DNA of 33,558 nt from Deltaproteobacteria bacterium CG_4_9_14_3_um_filter_63_12 (GCA_002789955.1 PFUG01000114.1:1-33558), one strand, 5' to 3'; numbered from the stretch's first letter, positions 15,187 through 25,317 are shown. Translations and numbers: made by a program. The notes: generated from the letters alone by a model not told the origin.

Positions 15187-15768
15187 ATGGGCCTCAAAGA
15201 ACAGCTTCGCAACAACCGCCTCATTCGCGTTATCGGCATCGATGACACGCCGTTCTCCGTCGCGGACGAGCGGGTCAACGTCGCTGGGGTCGTGTGCGCT
15301 CGCACGCGTTTCGAAGGGATGCTCTGGACGAATATCGCGCGCGATGGCTGGGACGCGACCAGCGCCTTGGTCGAAGTGCTGAAACGGAGCAAGTTTCTGG
15401 CCCAGCTGCACCTGCTGTTGCTCGACGGCGTGGCCATGGGGGGCTTCAACGTGGTCGACCTCGAGGCGCTCGCCCAACAGCTCGACTTGCCGTGTGTCAC
15501 CGTGATGCGCAAGTTGCCCAACCTCGACGCCATGCGCGCGGCGATGGACAACCTCCCGGACGCGGACCGCCGCTGGGAGCGCTTGCTGCGCGCGGGCCCC
15601 ATTCACTGCCACCCACCGTACTACTTCCAGGTCGTTGGCGAGGCTCCACAGCTCATGCTCGCCGCGCTCAAGGTTCTGACCGACCGGGGGAACGTGCCCG
15701 AGGCGCTGCGTCTGGCCCATCTGATTGGCGCTGCCGTGCAACAAGGAGAGAGCGGCCGTCGGGCTTGA
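15187..15768 (+). CDS. DUF99 family protein (endonuclease V-like fold)
   Basis: The protein is 193 residues. VIGIDDTPF near the N-terminus, the GVV-C/A-R segment, DGWDATSALVEVLKRSK, LLLDGVAMGGFNVVDLEAL and PCVTVMRKLPNLDAM match the DUF99 family in order and spacing. The family is related in fold to endonuclease V, with conserved acidic residues (Asp19/Asp20 and the Asp of LLLDG), but no activity has been firmly assigned to my knowledge. It is best known from archaea, so a bacterial copy is less usual. The start at 15187 is the first ATG and fits the family N-terminus. It stands alone between a divergent membrane protein and the histidine kinase. Confidence 0.85.
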   Translation: MGLKEQLRNNRLIRVIGIDDTPFSVADERVNVAGVVCARTRFEGMLWTNIARDGWDATSALVEVLKRSKFLAQLHLLLLDGVAMGGFNVVDLEALAQQLDLPCVTVMRKLPNLDAMRAAMDNLPDADRRWERLLRAGPIHCHPPYYFQVVGEAPQLMLAALKVLTDRGNVPEALRLAHLIGAAVQQGESGRRA

Positions 15769-15903
15769 GCCTTATTCCTCAAATCAGTGGACGAACGACG
15801 CTCTTTCCCCGATAGATGAAGGTTCAAGCAATCGCTCTCGTAGCTGCGGTGTGTAATCGGCCGTGCTCGACTGAGTATTCGCGCGCAACGCATCAATCAT
15901 TCG

Positions 15904-17478
15904 GTGAGTTCAGCGGTGTCTGCCCACGATCAAGACAATCCCTCGCTCGTCGACGCTCCACTGGACGACGAGACGCGACTCGAGCGGATCGCCGCCCTCG
16001 AAGCGCAGAACGACGCGCTCGAGGCGCAGGTCGAAGACCTCATCGCGACTGAGCAGAGGCTTTTTCGTTCTCAGCACGAGCTCGATCGCCAACTGTGCCG
16101 CATCAACGCCATCAATCAGTTTGCGCTCGACGCGGCGATGGCCTTCGAGCCTAGGCAGATTCTAGAGCACGCGTTGTCGACCCTGCTCAACGTGCTCAAT
16201 CTCGACCAAGGCATTGGGTTGCTCGCCGTCAACGAGGGCGGGCTCGAGGTCGCCTGTGTCAAGAGCAAGGCTGGGCTCGAGGCAACGGGAGTCGCAGACC
16301 AGCGCGACGCCGAGTTCCCTTGCTCCCTCGCGCCGGAAGCCGTGCGCGTGCGACCAAGGGCAACGATCCTCGAGCCAGAACCAGATTGGAACGAGCGTCC
16401 AGGCAGCGACGAGGCCCTGCAGCGCATCCTCGAGACCTTTGACCAGGCTTTCCCCGTTCCCGTTTCCGAACATCACGACGTCTTCGTCTACCTGCCGCTG
16501 CTCGGGTTGCGTGGCGGGGAGCTCATGGCCGTCCTGCTGGCGCGGGAGGTTGGCTCGAGCTCACGCTTCGAGTACGCCCGCGAAGACACGGATCGGCCCT
16601 TTCTCGAACTCCTCAGAGGCCATCTCGAGGGCAGCCTCGAGGCGGCCGTCCTCCACGAACGTGTGTCCAACTTCGCCGTCGTACTCGAGCAGCGGGTCGA
16701 GCAGCGCACCCACGACCTGGTTCAGCTCAACCGCGAGCTCGAAGAGAGCCTGACCGAGCTGCGCGAGACCCAAGGTCAACTCTTCCAGGCGGGTAAGATG
16801 GCGGCCATCGGCACCTTGGTCGCCGGAATCTCCCACGAGCTCAACACCCCTCTCAGCATCATCATGGGCTACGCCCAGACCTTACTGAAGACGGCCGACG
16901 CGAGTCACGAGCTGCGCGAGGTCTTCAAGGTCATCGAGCGCCAGGCCAGGCGCTGCAGTGATCTTGTCGAGTCACTCCTCGATCTCTCCCGACATGGCAG
17001 CGACACGCGGACTCACATCTCCGCGGAGGGTATCCTCAACCACGTCGCCGAGATCGCGCGCACCGCCACTCGAGGGACTTCGGTCGAGCTCATCGTTTGC
17101 ACGCCTGAGGAGGGCTTGCCGATGCTCAAGGTCAACGGCACCGAGCTCCAGTCCGCCCTCCTCAACATCGTCAACAACGCCATCGACGCCACCGCGCCGC
17201 TCGGGACAGTGACCCTCGAGGCCTGCGCCGCCACCGTCGGGGAAGAGAACGGAGTCCAGTTTGTCGTGACGGATACGGGCACGGGTGTCCCGGAGGAACT
17301 CCAGTCGTTCGTCTTCGACCCCTTTTTCACGACCAAACCCGTTGGCGCGGGGACTGGCCTGGGCCTGGCCATCACTCGCCGCATCGTCGAAGCCCACAGC
17401 GGGCAGATCGAGCTGCAGAGTTCCCCCAATGGAACCACCATCTCCATCTGGATCCCGCTCGAGTACCCCGACCTCTGA
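15904..17478 (+). CDS. Soluble sensor histidine kinase with GAF-like domain
   Basis: The protein is 524 residues with a GTG start at 15904. There are no membrane segments. Residues about 20-65 are a coiled coil (AALEAQNDALEAQVEDL), about 70-250 a GAF-like sensory domain (NAINQFALDAAMAFEPRQIL onward), and about 255-297 a second coiled coil with VEQRTHDLVQLNRELEES. The H-box GISHELNTPLSI has phospho-acceptor His311. The catalytic domain has N-box NIVNNAIDAT (Asn425), G1 DTGTGVP, F-box FDPFFTTKP and G2 GTGLGLAI. It should autophosphorylate and pass phosphate to a separate receiver. The single-domain regulator at 13862 is the nearest candidate. The signal is unknown; GAF domains usually bind small ligands. 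Confidence 0.92.
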   Translation: MSSAVSAHDQDNPSLVDAPLDDETRLERIAALEAQNDALEAQVEDLIATEQRLFRSQHELDRQLCRINAINQFALDAAMAFEPRQILEHALSTLLNVLNLDQGIGLLAVNEGGLEVACVKSKAGLEATGVADQRDAEFPCSLAPEAVRVRPRATILEPEPDWNERPGSDEALQRILETFDQAFPVPVSEHHDVFVYLPLLGLRGGELMAVLLAREVGSSSRFEYAREDTDRPFLELLRGHLEGSLEAAVLHERVSNFAVVLEQRVEQRTHDLVQLNRELEESLTELRETQGQLFQAGKMAAIGTLVAGISHELNTPLSIIMGYAQTLLKTADASHELREVFKVIERQARRCSDLVESLLDLSRHGSDTRTHISAEGILNHVAEIARTATRGTSVELIVCTPEEGLPMLKVNGTELQSALLNIVNNAIDATAPLGTVTLEACAATVGEENGVQFVVTDTGTGVPEELQSFVFDPFFTTKPVGAGTGLGLAITRRIVEAHSGQIELQSSPNGTTISIWIPLEYPDL

Positions 17479-17872
17479 CATTTTGATCAGGCGGGTGAGA
17501 AGCGCGCTTCGCGCGTCACTTGCTCGCCCCTGAGCTCGAGAGCGCGCAGGCCCTCGTCGTTGGCCGTCGGCCTGCGACAGAGAGTAGCCAATGTTGGGGT
17601 AGGGCTTGTCCATCGCGCGCAGGCACGTCAGCGGTCTCGCGTCGAGACTGCTCGGTGCCGAGTAACGCGCGAATCCCCGATCGAGAGCTCCTGCCTCCTC
17701 TAGGCCGCATGCCGCAATGCCCGAGCCACAACTCCGCAAGTCCTCATGCCCTGCGGTAGAGCGACACGCACCCGGGGATCGCCCGCGTAGTGCCCGAGAG
17801 GCACGGTGCTTGCTCACAGCGCTTGCTGATAGCTCGAGCACCTCCTCCTCCTCCACCACTCCCGAGGCCACC
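17479..17872. other. Intergenic region after the histidine kinase gene
   Basis: There is no supported gene. Open frames cross it but show no domain, signal or ribosome site. A weak hairpin lies at about 17495-17519 (GTGA, CGCGC, loop TTC, GCGCG, TCAC, with a bulge) shortly after the kinase stop; it could be a terminator but lacks a U-tract. The end of the region (17865-17868, GAGG) is the ribosome site for the next gene. Confidence 0.4.
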
Positions 17873-18253
17873 ATGTGGATGTCCATCATCGCCAGCTCCC
17901 TCATCGTCCTGCTCCTCGCCGTCGCGCTCCCCGCAGAGGCCGAGAGCGGCCGACAGGTCAATGTCAACATGAACTACGAGCACGAGAACTTCATGTGGAC
18001 CATCACCAAGGACAGCTTCTACGGCGGGCTCTTCGGCACGCTCGTGGCCTTTGCGGGCTTGCTGCTCAGCGAGTTCGAGATGGATCCGGCCATCATCGGC
18101 TACTGCGCCGGTGGCGGCATCCTGCTGGGCGCTGGTGTCGGCGTGTGGGAGGTCTCGACCCGACGCAACGTCTTGGACCCGCAGGCCTCGGCCGAGCCAC
18201 CCATGCAGATGGAGCGTGCCCACGTCGTGCGCGTCTTGAGCGTCGAGTTCTGA
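17873..18253 (+). CDS. Small membrane protein with signal-like N-terminus, unknown
   Basis: The protein is about 126 residues. ATG 17873 is chosen because GAGG lies 5 nt upstream and the product starts with a hydrophobic export signal (MSIIASSLIVLLLAVALPAEAES). A hydrophilic stretch with VNVNMNYEHENFMW follows. Then come two close hydrophobic, Gly-rich segments (FYGGLFGTLVAFAGLLLS and IIGYCAGGGILLGAGVGVW) that look like a Gly-zipper membrane hairpin, and a short polar C-terminus. No family is recognised. An upstream ATG at 17717 would add 52 residues of low-complexity, intergenic-looking sequence. Confidence 0.65.
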   Translation: MWMSIIASSLIVLLLAVALPAEAESGRQVNVNMNYEHENFMWTITKDSFYGGLFGTLVAFAGLLLSEFEMDPAIIGYCAGGGILLGAGVGVWEVSTRRNVLDPQASAEPPMQMERAHVVRVLSVEF

Positions 18254-18432
18254 GCGCCCGCGCTGGCTCCCGCGCTGTGGCGCGCTTTGGCTCCCGCGTT
18301 GACCCCAGCCCTCCAGGTGAATAACGTCTCCCCCCACAAAGTCGCTCTCGGGGGCTGTCGACCGCCTGCTTTTTGTGACGGCCGGCCGCAGAGAGCCCCA
18401 CGACTTGTGATCAGGTTTACCCTTGAGGAGGG

Positions 18433-19218
18433 ATGATGGCCCCACGCACTCGGACGATTTTATGTCTTCTATTGCTGGCCTTGTTGACCTGGGCGACCCT
18501 GGCCGCCGCTGAAGAGGCTGAAAAGCCCGCCGTCGACGGCCCCTGCGTCGAACACGCCCTGACCCAAGCGCTCATCCTCGAGGCCCTCGAGAACGACTAC
18601 AACGTCAAGGCCTTCAAACCCTGGCTCGCCCAAGAGGTCGTCTTCGAGCTCTGCACGTCCATCCCCGAGAAGCTGCCCATCGCCGTGAAGTTCGTCTCAG
18701 GTGACAGTACCAGCAAGCTCGGCCTGCGCTATCAGACCGTGGTGAATTTCGTCCTCGACCTGAAGAAGATGAAAACCGAGAAGACCGAAGTATCGACCTC
18801 CCGCCAGCGAGGCGACCTCGAAAAGGTCCTCAAAGCCGCCGAGAAAGACGCCTTCGTCGCCGAGTTGCTGCTCGCCGCCCCAGGCGTCTCGGCCACGATC
18901 GACCAGAGCGGACACCTCGAATACACCGTCCCTGACTGGGCCTCCGAGCCTGCGCTCGTCTGGCAGACCGACCACACGACGAAGCTCGCCGTTCCTGGTG
19001 ACCTGAAGATCGAGAAGAACGCTCAGGTCGTGGCCTTCCGTATGTTGGCTACGTCCCTCGTCGAAGGACAGACCTGCGACGTCCCCAAGCGCTTCACTGC
19101 GACCTACGACGAGACCGCTCGGACCTGGGCCTTCGAGTTCGAACTCCTCGACAAGTGCCGTGGCAAATGGCGCTTGAGCATGGACTCTGACGGCACCATC
19201 ACCACCGAGAAGCAATAG
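18433..19218 (+). CDS. Exported protein of unknown function
   Basis: The protein is 261 residues. GAGGAGGG directly upstream supports the ATG at 18433 (a second ATG follows immediately). The N-terminus is a clear Sec signal peptide ([22 protein letters not shown], likely cleaved after AAA). The mature part is soluble, mixed alpha/beta, with four Cys residues (in DGPCVEH, FELCTS, GQTCDV and LDKCRG) that could form two disulfides in the periplasm. No family or catalytic motif is recognised. The stop lies 8 bp before the glyoxalase gene start, so the two may be co-transcribed. Confidence 0.7.
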   Translation: MMAPRTRTILCLLLLALLTWATLAAAEEAEKPAVDGPCVEHALTQALILEALENDYNVKAFKPWLAQEVVFELCTSIPEKLPIAVKFVSGDSTSKLGLRYQTVVNFVLDLKKMKTEKTEVSTSRQRGDLEKVLKAAEKDAFVAELLLAAPGVSATIDQSGHLEYTVPDWASEPALVWQTDHTTKLAVPGDLKIEKNAQVVAFRMLATSLVEGQTCDVPKRFTATYDETARTWAFEFELLDKCRGKWRLSMDSDGTITTEKQ

Positions 19219-19226
19219 AGGCCAAA

Positions 19227-19610
19227 ATGAGAATTCTCCACACCATGATTCGCGTCGGAGACCTGGAGCGCTCCATCCACTTCTACACCCGCGGCCTCGG
19301 CATGCAGCTCATCCGCGAACAGGAATACCCTGGCGGCAAGTTCACGCTGGCGTTCCTAGGTTACGGCCCCGAGGAGTCGAATACGGTCATCGAACTCACC
19401 CACAACTGGGGCACCGAGAGCTACGAGCTGGGCACCGGCTTCGGTCACATCGCCATTGGTACCGACAACATCCTGGGCGCCTGCGAGCAGCTCGAATCGG
19501 CTGGCGGCGTCATCACTCGCAAGCCCGGTCCCATGCAGCACGGCACGACCGTGATCGCCTTCGCGACCGACCCGGACGGGTACAAGATCGAGCTCATCGA
19601 GCGGGAGTGA
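19227..19610 (+). CDS. gloA: Lactoylglutathione lyase (glyoxalase I)
   Basis: This enzyme isomerises the hemithioacetal of methylglyoxal and glutathione to S-lactoylglutathione. At 127 residues it is close to the E. coli enzyme in length and sequence. The metal ligands are all in place: His5 (RILHTMIRV), Glu56 (VIELTHNW), His74 (GFGHIAIG) and Glu122 (YKIELIE). It lacks the insertions of the Zn-type eukaryotic enzyme, suggesting the Ni/Co-dependent bacterial class. [10 protein letters not shown] is the typical C-terminal signature. It follows the exported-protein gene by 8 bp and is convergent with sufU. Confidence 0.95.
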   Translation: MRILHTMIRVGDLERSIHFYTRGLGMQLIREQEYPGGKFTLAFLGYGPEESNTVIELTHNWGTESYELGTGFGHIAIGTDNILGACEQLESAGGVITRKPGPMQHGTTVIAFATDPDGYKIELIERE

Positions 19611-19621
19611 ACACAGGGAAA

Positions 19622-19683
19622 GGGCAGGCACGGGCGGCCGTTCAGAGAGGGCAGCACGGGTGGCCGTTCAGAAAGGGCAGGCA
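19622..19683. repeat. Short tandem repeat between convergent gloA and sufU
   Basis: Two near-identical units of 27 and 26 bp (19622-19648 and 19649-19674, beginning GGGCAGGCACGGGCGGCC and GGGCAGCACGGGTGGCC) are followed by a partial third GGGCAGGCA (19675-19683). It fills the spacer between the two stops. No clear terminator hairpin is seen. Confidence 0.75.
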
Positions 19684-19696
19684 TGAGGACTTGCCT

Positions 19697-20146
19697 CTAC
19701 TCGGTCGTCACCGGCTCCTGACTCCCGTCGAGGGCCGCCTTCATCGTGTGCCAACACAGAATCGCGCACTTGATTCGCGTCGGATACTCCGACACCCCAC
19801 CAAAGACCTTCAACTTCCCCAACGACTTATCGACCTCGCCGGCCGAGCCGTGGGTGATCAGGTCGTGAAAGCTCTCAAAGAGCTTCTGCGCGTCCTCCTC
19901 GCTCTTGCCCAAGAGCGTCTCGGTCATCACCGAGGCGGACGCCGTCGAGATGGCGCAGCCCATACCATCGAAGCGCACCGCCGCGATCTTGCCGTCCTCG
20001 ACGCGCAGGGTGATCTTCACCTTGTCGCCGCAGAGGGGATTGGTGCCGTCTGCGAAGCGGTTGGCGTCTTCCAGCACGCCGAAGTTGCGGGGGTTGCGGT
20101 TGTGGTCGAGGATCACCTCTTGGTAGAGTTCTCTGAATTCAGACAT
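19697..20146 (-). CDS. sufU: SufU iron-sulfur assembly protein
   Basis: The protein is 149 residues. It is a Zn-dependent sulfurtransferase that takes persulfide sulfur from SufS and hands it to the SufBCD scaffold; the family is IscU-like. Metal/sulfur ligands are Cys39 and Asp41 in NPLCGDKV, Cys64 in GMGCAIS and Cys127 in RIKCAILCWHT. The 60-odd residues between the second and third Cys include the insertion that separates SufU from IscU. It is the last gene of the suf operon. Its ATG shares one base with the sufS stop (TGATG), and a GAGGTG ribosome site lies inside sufS, so translation is probably coupled. Confidence 0.94.
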   Translation of the reverse strand: MSEFRELYQEVILDHNRNPRNFGVLEDANRFADGTNPLCGDKVKITLRVEDGKIAAVRFDGMGCAISTASASVMTETLLGKSEEDAQKLFESFHDLITHGSAGEVDKSLGKLKVFGGVSEYPTRIKCAILCWHTMKAALDGSQEPVTTE

Positions 20147-21405
20147 CAGCCGAACACCTCTTTAACTTTGGACAAGGCGCGCACCAGCGCGTCAATATCG
20201 GCGCGGCTGCTGTAGAGCGCCAGCGACGCGCGGGCGGTAGCGGGAATCCGGAAGCGGTCCATAACGGGCTGCGCGCAGTGGTGTCCAGTGCGGATGGCCA
20301 CGCCGTGCATGTCGACGATGGTGCCAATGTCGTGCGGGTGGACGCCCTCGAGCACGAACGACAGCACGCCCGCCTTGCGTTTCGCGGTGCCGATCATGCG
20401 AAGGCCAGGGACCGCCAGCAACTGCGCCGTGCCGTACTCCAAGATCGCGGCCTCGTGCTGCGCGATGGCGTTCATGCCGATGCCGCTGACGTAGTCAATG
20501 GCCGCACCGAGCCCAATGGCGCCTGCGATGTTGGGCGTGCCGGCCTCAAACTTGTTGGGCAGCGCCGCGTAAGTCGTCCTTTCGAAGCTGACCGTGCGGA
20601 TCATGTCGCCGCCGCCCTGATAGGGCGCCATGGCGTGCAACCCCGCTTCTTTCCCATACAGCACGCCGACTCCCGTCGGGCCGTAGAGCTTGTGGCTGGA
20701 GAAGGCGAGGAAGTCGCAGTCCAGCGCCTGCACGTCGACCGCCGCGTGGGGGATGAGCTGGGCCCCATCGACGAGCACCAACGCCCCCACGCCGTGTGCC
20801 TTCTCAATCAAGGTCGGTAACGGGTTGACCGTCCCCAGCGCGTTTGACACGGCAGTGATGGCCAGCATCTTGGTGCGCGTGCTGAGCAGGCTCTCGAAGG
20901 CCTTCAAATCCAGCTCGCCCGCGTCGTTGATGGGGATGACCTTCAGTGTGGCGCCCGTCTGCTGGCAGACCATCTGCCAGGGGACGATGTTCGAGTGGTG
21001 CTCCATCCAGGAGATCAGCACCTCGTCGCCTGGCTTCAACGTCTCGCGCCCCCAGGCCGAGGCCACGAGATTGATCGCCTCGGTGGTCCCACGTGTGAAG
21101 ACGATCTCCTTCGTCGAGGCCGCGTTGAGGAAGGCGCGCACCTTCTCCCGCGAGTCCTCGTAGAGCTGCGTCGCCCGTTGGCTGAGCAGGTGCACGCCGC
21201 GGTGCACGTTGGAGTTGTGCTGCTCGTAGAACTCGCTGACGGTGCGGATGACCGCCGCCGGCTTCTGCGTCGTGGCCGCGTTGTCCAAGTAAACCAGCGG
21301 CTTTCCGCGCACTTGCTGGGCAAGGATGGGGAAATCCGCAGCGTAGCGCGAAAGGTCCCAGGAGTCCGCGCCGTTCGACGCGGCTTTGGCAGTCTGGATG
21401 TGCAT
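20146..21405 (-). CDS. sufS: SufS cysteine desulfurase
   Basis: This PLP-dependent, class V aminotransferase-fold enzyme removes sulfur from cysteine for Fe-S cluster synthesis. It is about 419 residues from the ATG at 21405; a TTG at 21420 would add five residues. It shows YLDNAATTQKP near the start, TRGTTEAINLVA, the PLP Lys in FSSHKLYGPTG (about residue 239) and the persulfide-forming Cys in TGHHCAQP (about residue 377) on the short type II loop. It lies in the suf operon between sufD and sufU, with a G-rich hairpin element in the 54-70 bp gap to sufD. Confidence 0.96.
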   Translation of the reverse strand: MHIQTAKAASNGADSWDLSRYAADFPILAQQVRGKPLVYLDNAATTQKPAAVIRTVSEFYEQHNSNVHRGVHLLSQRATQLYEDSREKVRAFLNAASTKEIVFTRGTTEAINLVASAWGRETLKPGDEVLISWMEHHSNIVPWQMVCQQTGATLKVIPINDAGELDLKAFESLLSTRTKMLAITAVSNALGTVNPLPTLIEKAHGVGALVLVDGAQLIPHAAVDVQALDCDFLAFSSHKLYGPTGVGVLYGKEAGLHAMAPYQGGGDMIRTVSFERTTYAALPNKFEAGTPNIAGAIGLGAAIDYVSGIGMNAIAQHEAAILEYGTAQLLAVPGLRMIGTAKRKAGVLSFVLEGVHPHDIGTIVDMHGVAIRTGHHCAQPVMDRFRIPATARASLALYSSRADIDALVRALSKVKEVFG

Positions 21406-21423
21406 CGGAAGGTCTCTCAATCG

Positions 21424-21464
21424 AACCCCCCCTCTCGTTTCGGGAGGGGGTTGGGGGGAGGGGG
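21424..21464. repeat. Hairpin and G-run element inside suf operon
   Basis: AACCCCC...TCTCG pairs with CGGGAGGGGGTT (21424-21452, with a bulge and one wobble). On the plus strand it runs on as four G-tracts separated by one or two bases (42-44, 46-50, 53-58 and 60-64 of the 21400s), which fits the G-quadruplex pattern. It lies between the sufD stop and the sufS start. The layout resembles dispersed CCCTCTC...GGGAGAGGGTTGGGG elements known from many GC-rich genomes. Confidence 0.65.
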
Positions 21465-21474
21465 CGAAGTGGCC

Positions 21475-22887
21475 CTACGGGGTCACGGCGAGTGAGGCGT
21501 CAACGCGGCTGAGCCAGCTCGCGAGCACCTCTTCGAGATGCGCCCGCATGGGGTTACTGCGCACGCCCGAGCAAATCTCGTTGGCGAACGCGACCCTCAG
21601 CAGTTTGCGCGCCTCGGTCTTGGGCAGGCCGCGCGACTGCATGTAGAAGAGCGCGTCCTCGTCGAGCCGTCCGACAGTGGCGCCGTGGGCGCACTGGACG
21701 TCGTCGGCCCAGATCTCGAGCTGCGGCTTGGTGTTGACCAGCGCCCCCTCGCTCAGCAGCAGGTTCTTGTTGGACTGCTGAGCCTGCGAATGCTGCGCGT
21801 CCACGTGCACCAGGACCTTGCCGTTGAAGACCGCCTTGGCCTTGCCCGCCAAGATGCCCTTGTAGAGCTGCCGGCTGGTGCAACAGGGCACGCGGTGGTC
21901 GATGCGCGTGTGGCAGTCGATGTGGTCGTTGGCGGCGCCCAAATAGAGCCCCTCCAGCGTGCACTCCGCGCCCTCGCCGACGAGGTCCACGTCGAGGTCC
22001 ACGCGCACCAAAGCGCTGGGCCCCTCGGATTCGCTCTCACTGCTGCCGATCACGGTCAGGTTGGAGCGGAAGCGCCCATCGGCGGCGACCGACACCGCGA
22101 TGTGCTCGAGCTGCCGGCTGTTGCCCGCCGAGCCCTCGAGGGTCGCCACGTGATGGAGGGTGGCCCCAGGCCCCACTTGGAGCTGCGTTACGGAGTTGCT
22201 CAAGCTCTCGTCCGCCGTGCAGACGCGGCTCTCGATGAGGTGTAGGCGACTGTTGGCTCCGAGGCGAACAAGAACCCGAGGGTGCGTAGCCATGCCCGGG
22301 ATGCGGTTCACGAAGATCAGGTGGAAGACCTCGCTGACATCCACGTTCTTTGGCACATCGACGAGCACGCCATCCTTGAAGAGGGCGGTGTTGAGGAGAT
22401 CGAAGCCGGTTTCTTGTCCGCCCGTCAGCGACAGCCGCGCCTGCAAGCTGTCGTCGGCGAGGGCGCCGGCGAGCGGGAGGAGCTGCACGCCGTCGGCAAG
22501 GGGGCTCGAGAGCGAGGGCACGAAGTCGCCGTCCACGAAGACCATGGTGCGGCCGCCGAGCATGGGGATGCCGAGGTCGGTAAGGTTGATGCCAGCGGGA
22601 ATCGCGGCGGTCGTCGTCACGTTGAAGGAGGCCGATTCGAGGCCGCGAATGCGTGGCTCGCTGTAGCGCCACTCTTCGTTCTTGCGGGTCGGCAAGCCGA
22701 CCTGCGCGAAGGCCGTCGAGGCGTTACGGCGCGCGTTGGCGAGCCACTTGGGCTCCCCTTCAGTGTCCAGGACCGCCAGCCAAGCTGCCAGGGGGCGGGG
22801 TTGTTGCTCGCATCCTGCTCGCAACCCTTTGGATTTACACGACTCTCCGCCATCCTTGACTGCGAGTTCGAGGTGAGTCGCGCTCAT
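21475..22887 (-). CDS. sufD: SufD Fe-S scaffold subunit
   Basis: SufD pairs with SufB in the SufBC2D scaffold on which Fe-S clusters are built. The protein is 470 residues. The N-terminal WxxxARRxAxxAF-like start with GLPTRKNEEWRYS is typical. The C-terminal core has AVFNGKVLV, AQQSNKNLLLSEGALVNTKP, LEIWADDVQCAHGATVG (with the SufD His) and LFYMQSRGL. The ATG at 22887 overlaps the sufC stop by four bases and has GGAGG upstream inside sufC. About 25 extra residues precede the conserved region. Confidence 0.94.
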   Translation of the reverse strand: MSATHLELAVKDGGESCKSKGLRAGCEQQPRPLAAWLAVLDTEGEPKWLANARRNASTAFAQVGLPTRKNEEWRYSEPRIRGLESASFNVTTTAAIPAGINLTDLGIPMLGGRTMVFVDGDFVPSLSSPLADGVQLLPLAGALADDSLQARLSLTGGQETGFDLLNTALFKDGVLVDVPKNVDVSEVFHLIFVNRIPGMATHPRVLVRLGANSRLHLIESRVCTADESLSNSVTQLQVGPGATLHHVATLEGSAGNSRQLEHIAVSVAADGRFRSNLTVIGSSESESEGPSALVRVDLDVDLVGEGAECTLEGLYLGAANDHIDCHTRIDHRVPCCTSRQLYKGILAGKAKAVFNGKVLVHVDAQHSQAQQSNKNLLLSEGALVNTKPQLEIWADDVQCAHGATVGRLDEDALFYMQSRGLPKTEARKLLRVAFANEICSGVRSNPMRAHLEEVLASWLSRVDASLAVTP

Positions 22888-23633
22888 GCTGCGCCTCCAT
22901 CCACCCAGTCGTAGCCGTGCTTCTCGAGCTCGAGGGCCAGCTCGGGGCCGCCGGTCTTGACGATGCGCCCGTCCTGCAGCACGTGCACCACGTCGGGCAC
23001 GATGTAATCGAGGAGGCGCTGGTAGTGGGTGATCACGATCATCGAGCGGACACCGTCGCGCAGCGAGTTGACGCCGTTGGCGACGAGCTTGAGGGCGTCG
23101 ATGTCCAGCCCCGAGTCGGTCTCGTCCAGGATGCAGAGCTTTGGCTCCAGAACGGCCATCTGGAAGATCTCGTTGCGCTTCTTTTCGCCGCCGGAGAAGC
23201 CCTCGTTCAGGGAGCGGGAGCGCAGGCTCTCGTCGAGCTCCAGCAGCTCGGTCTTCTCCTTGAGGATCTCCATGAAGTCGAAGGCGTCCAGCGGCTCTTG
23301 GCCGCGGTACTTGCGCAGGGCGTTGACGGCGGCCTTGAGGAAGTAGGACGTTTTCACGCCGGGGATCTCGACCGGGTATTGGAAGCCCAGGAAGATGCCC
23401 TCACCGGCGCGCGCGTCGGGGGCGAGGTCGAGGAGGCTCTTGTCGTTGAGGCGGATGTCGCCCTCGGTCACTTCGTAGTCCGAGCGGCCGGCGATGACGT
23501 TGGCCAGCGTGCTCTTGCCTGAGCCATTGCGGCCCATGATGGCGTGGACTTCGCCGGGTTTGACCTCGAGGTTCAGGCCCTTGAGGATCTCGGTGCCCGC
23601 GACGCTGGCGTGTAAATTCTGAATCGATAGCAT
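22884..23633 (-). CDS. sufC: SufC ATPase of the SufBCD complex
   Basis: This is an ABC-type ATPase of 249 residues that powers the SufBCD scaffold in the cytoplasm and is not a transporter. Walker A is GRNGSGKST, followed by SufC-typical segments FLGFQYPVEIPGV (Q-loop), LNEGFSGGEKKRNEI (signature), LCILDETDSGLDIDAL (Walker B and D-loop) and MIVITHYQRLLDYI (switch His). ATG 23633 has GAGG 8 nt upstream. It overlaps sufD by four bases and lies about 195 bp downstream of sufB, an unusually long gap that contains an inverted repeat. Confidence 0.96.
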   Translation of the reverse strand: MLSIQNLHASVAGTEILKGLNLEVKPGEVHAIMGRNGSGKSTLANVIAGRSDYEVTEGDIRLNDKSLLDLAPDARAGEGIFLGFQYPVEIPGVKTSYFLKAAVNALRKYRGQEPLDAFDFMEILKEKTELLELDESLRSRSLNEGFSGGEKKRNEIFQMAVLEPKLCILDETDSGLDIDALKLVANGVNSLRDGVRSMIVITHYQRLLDYIVPDVVHVLQDGRIVKTGGPELALELEKHGYDWVDGGAA

Positions 23634-23705
23634 TTCTAAGACCTCAATATTTCCGGTTACCTATGGTGTATCTCTAGACGTCGACTGAGCTCTCGGCGCC
23701 GAGCT

Positions 23706-23797
23706 CACCACAGAGGACAGAGAGAGCACAGAGAGAGGGCTGATATTGCTCCCTTTTCGCTTTCTCCTGGTTCTCTTTCTCTGTGCTCTCTGCGGTG
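23706..23797. repeat. Imperfect inverted repeat of CACAGAG type between sufB and sufC
   Basis: The left arm CACCACAGAG...GAGCACAGAGA (23706-23734) is matched on the other strand by CACCGCAGAGAGCACAGAGA (right arm, ending 23797). The left arm carries about 8 extra bases. The arms enclose roughly 40-50 bp of less conserved sequence. CACAGAG-rich palindromic units of this kind are a familiar dispersed element in several bacterial phyla. In the transcript it would fold into a long hairpin between two co-transcribed genes. Confidence 0.7.
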
Positions 23798-23828
23798 AAT
23801 CCTGGAGTCCTCCAAACATCGTATCCCA

Positions 23829-25271
<1,443 letters not shown>

Positions 25272-25317
25272 TTCGATTCACCTTCACAGTATCATTAATC
25301 GGTCGTTGTGTGACCGG

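Noticed and set aside
23706-23797. CACAGAG-rich stretch considered as a CRISPR or tandem array
   Set aside because: The units are irregular, unspaced and arranged as an inverted repeat; there are no equal spacers.
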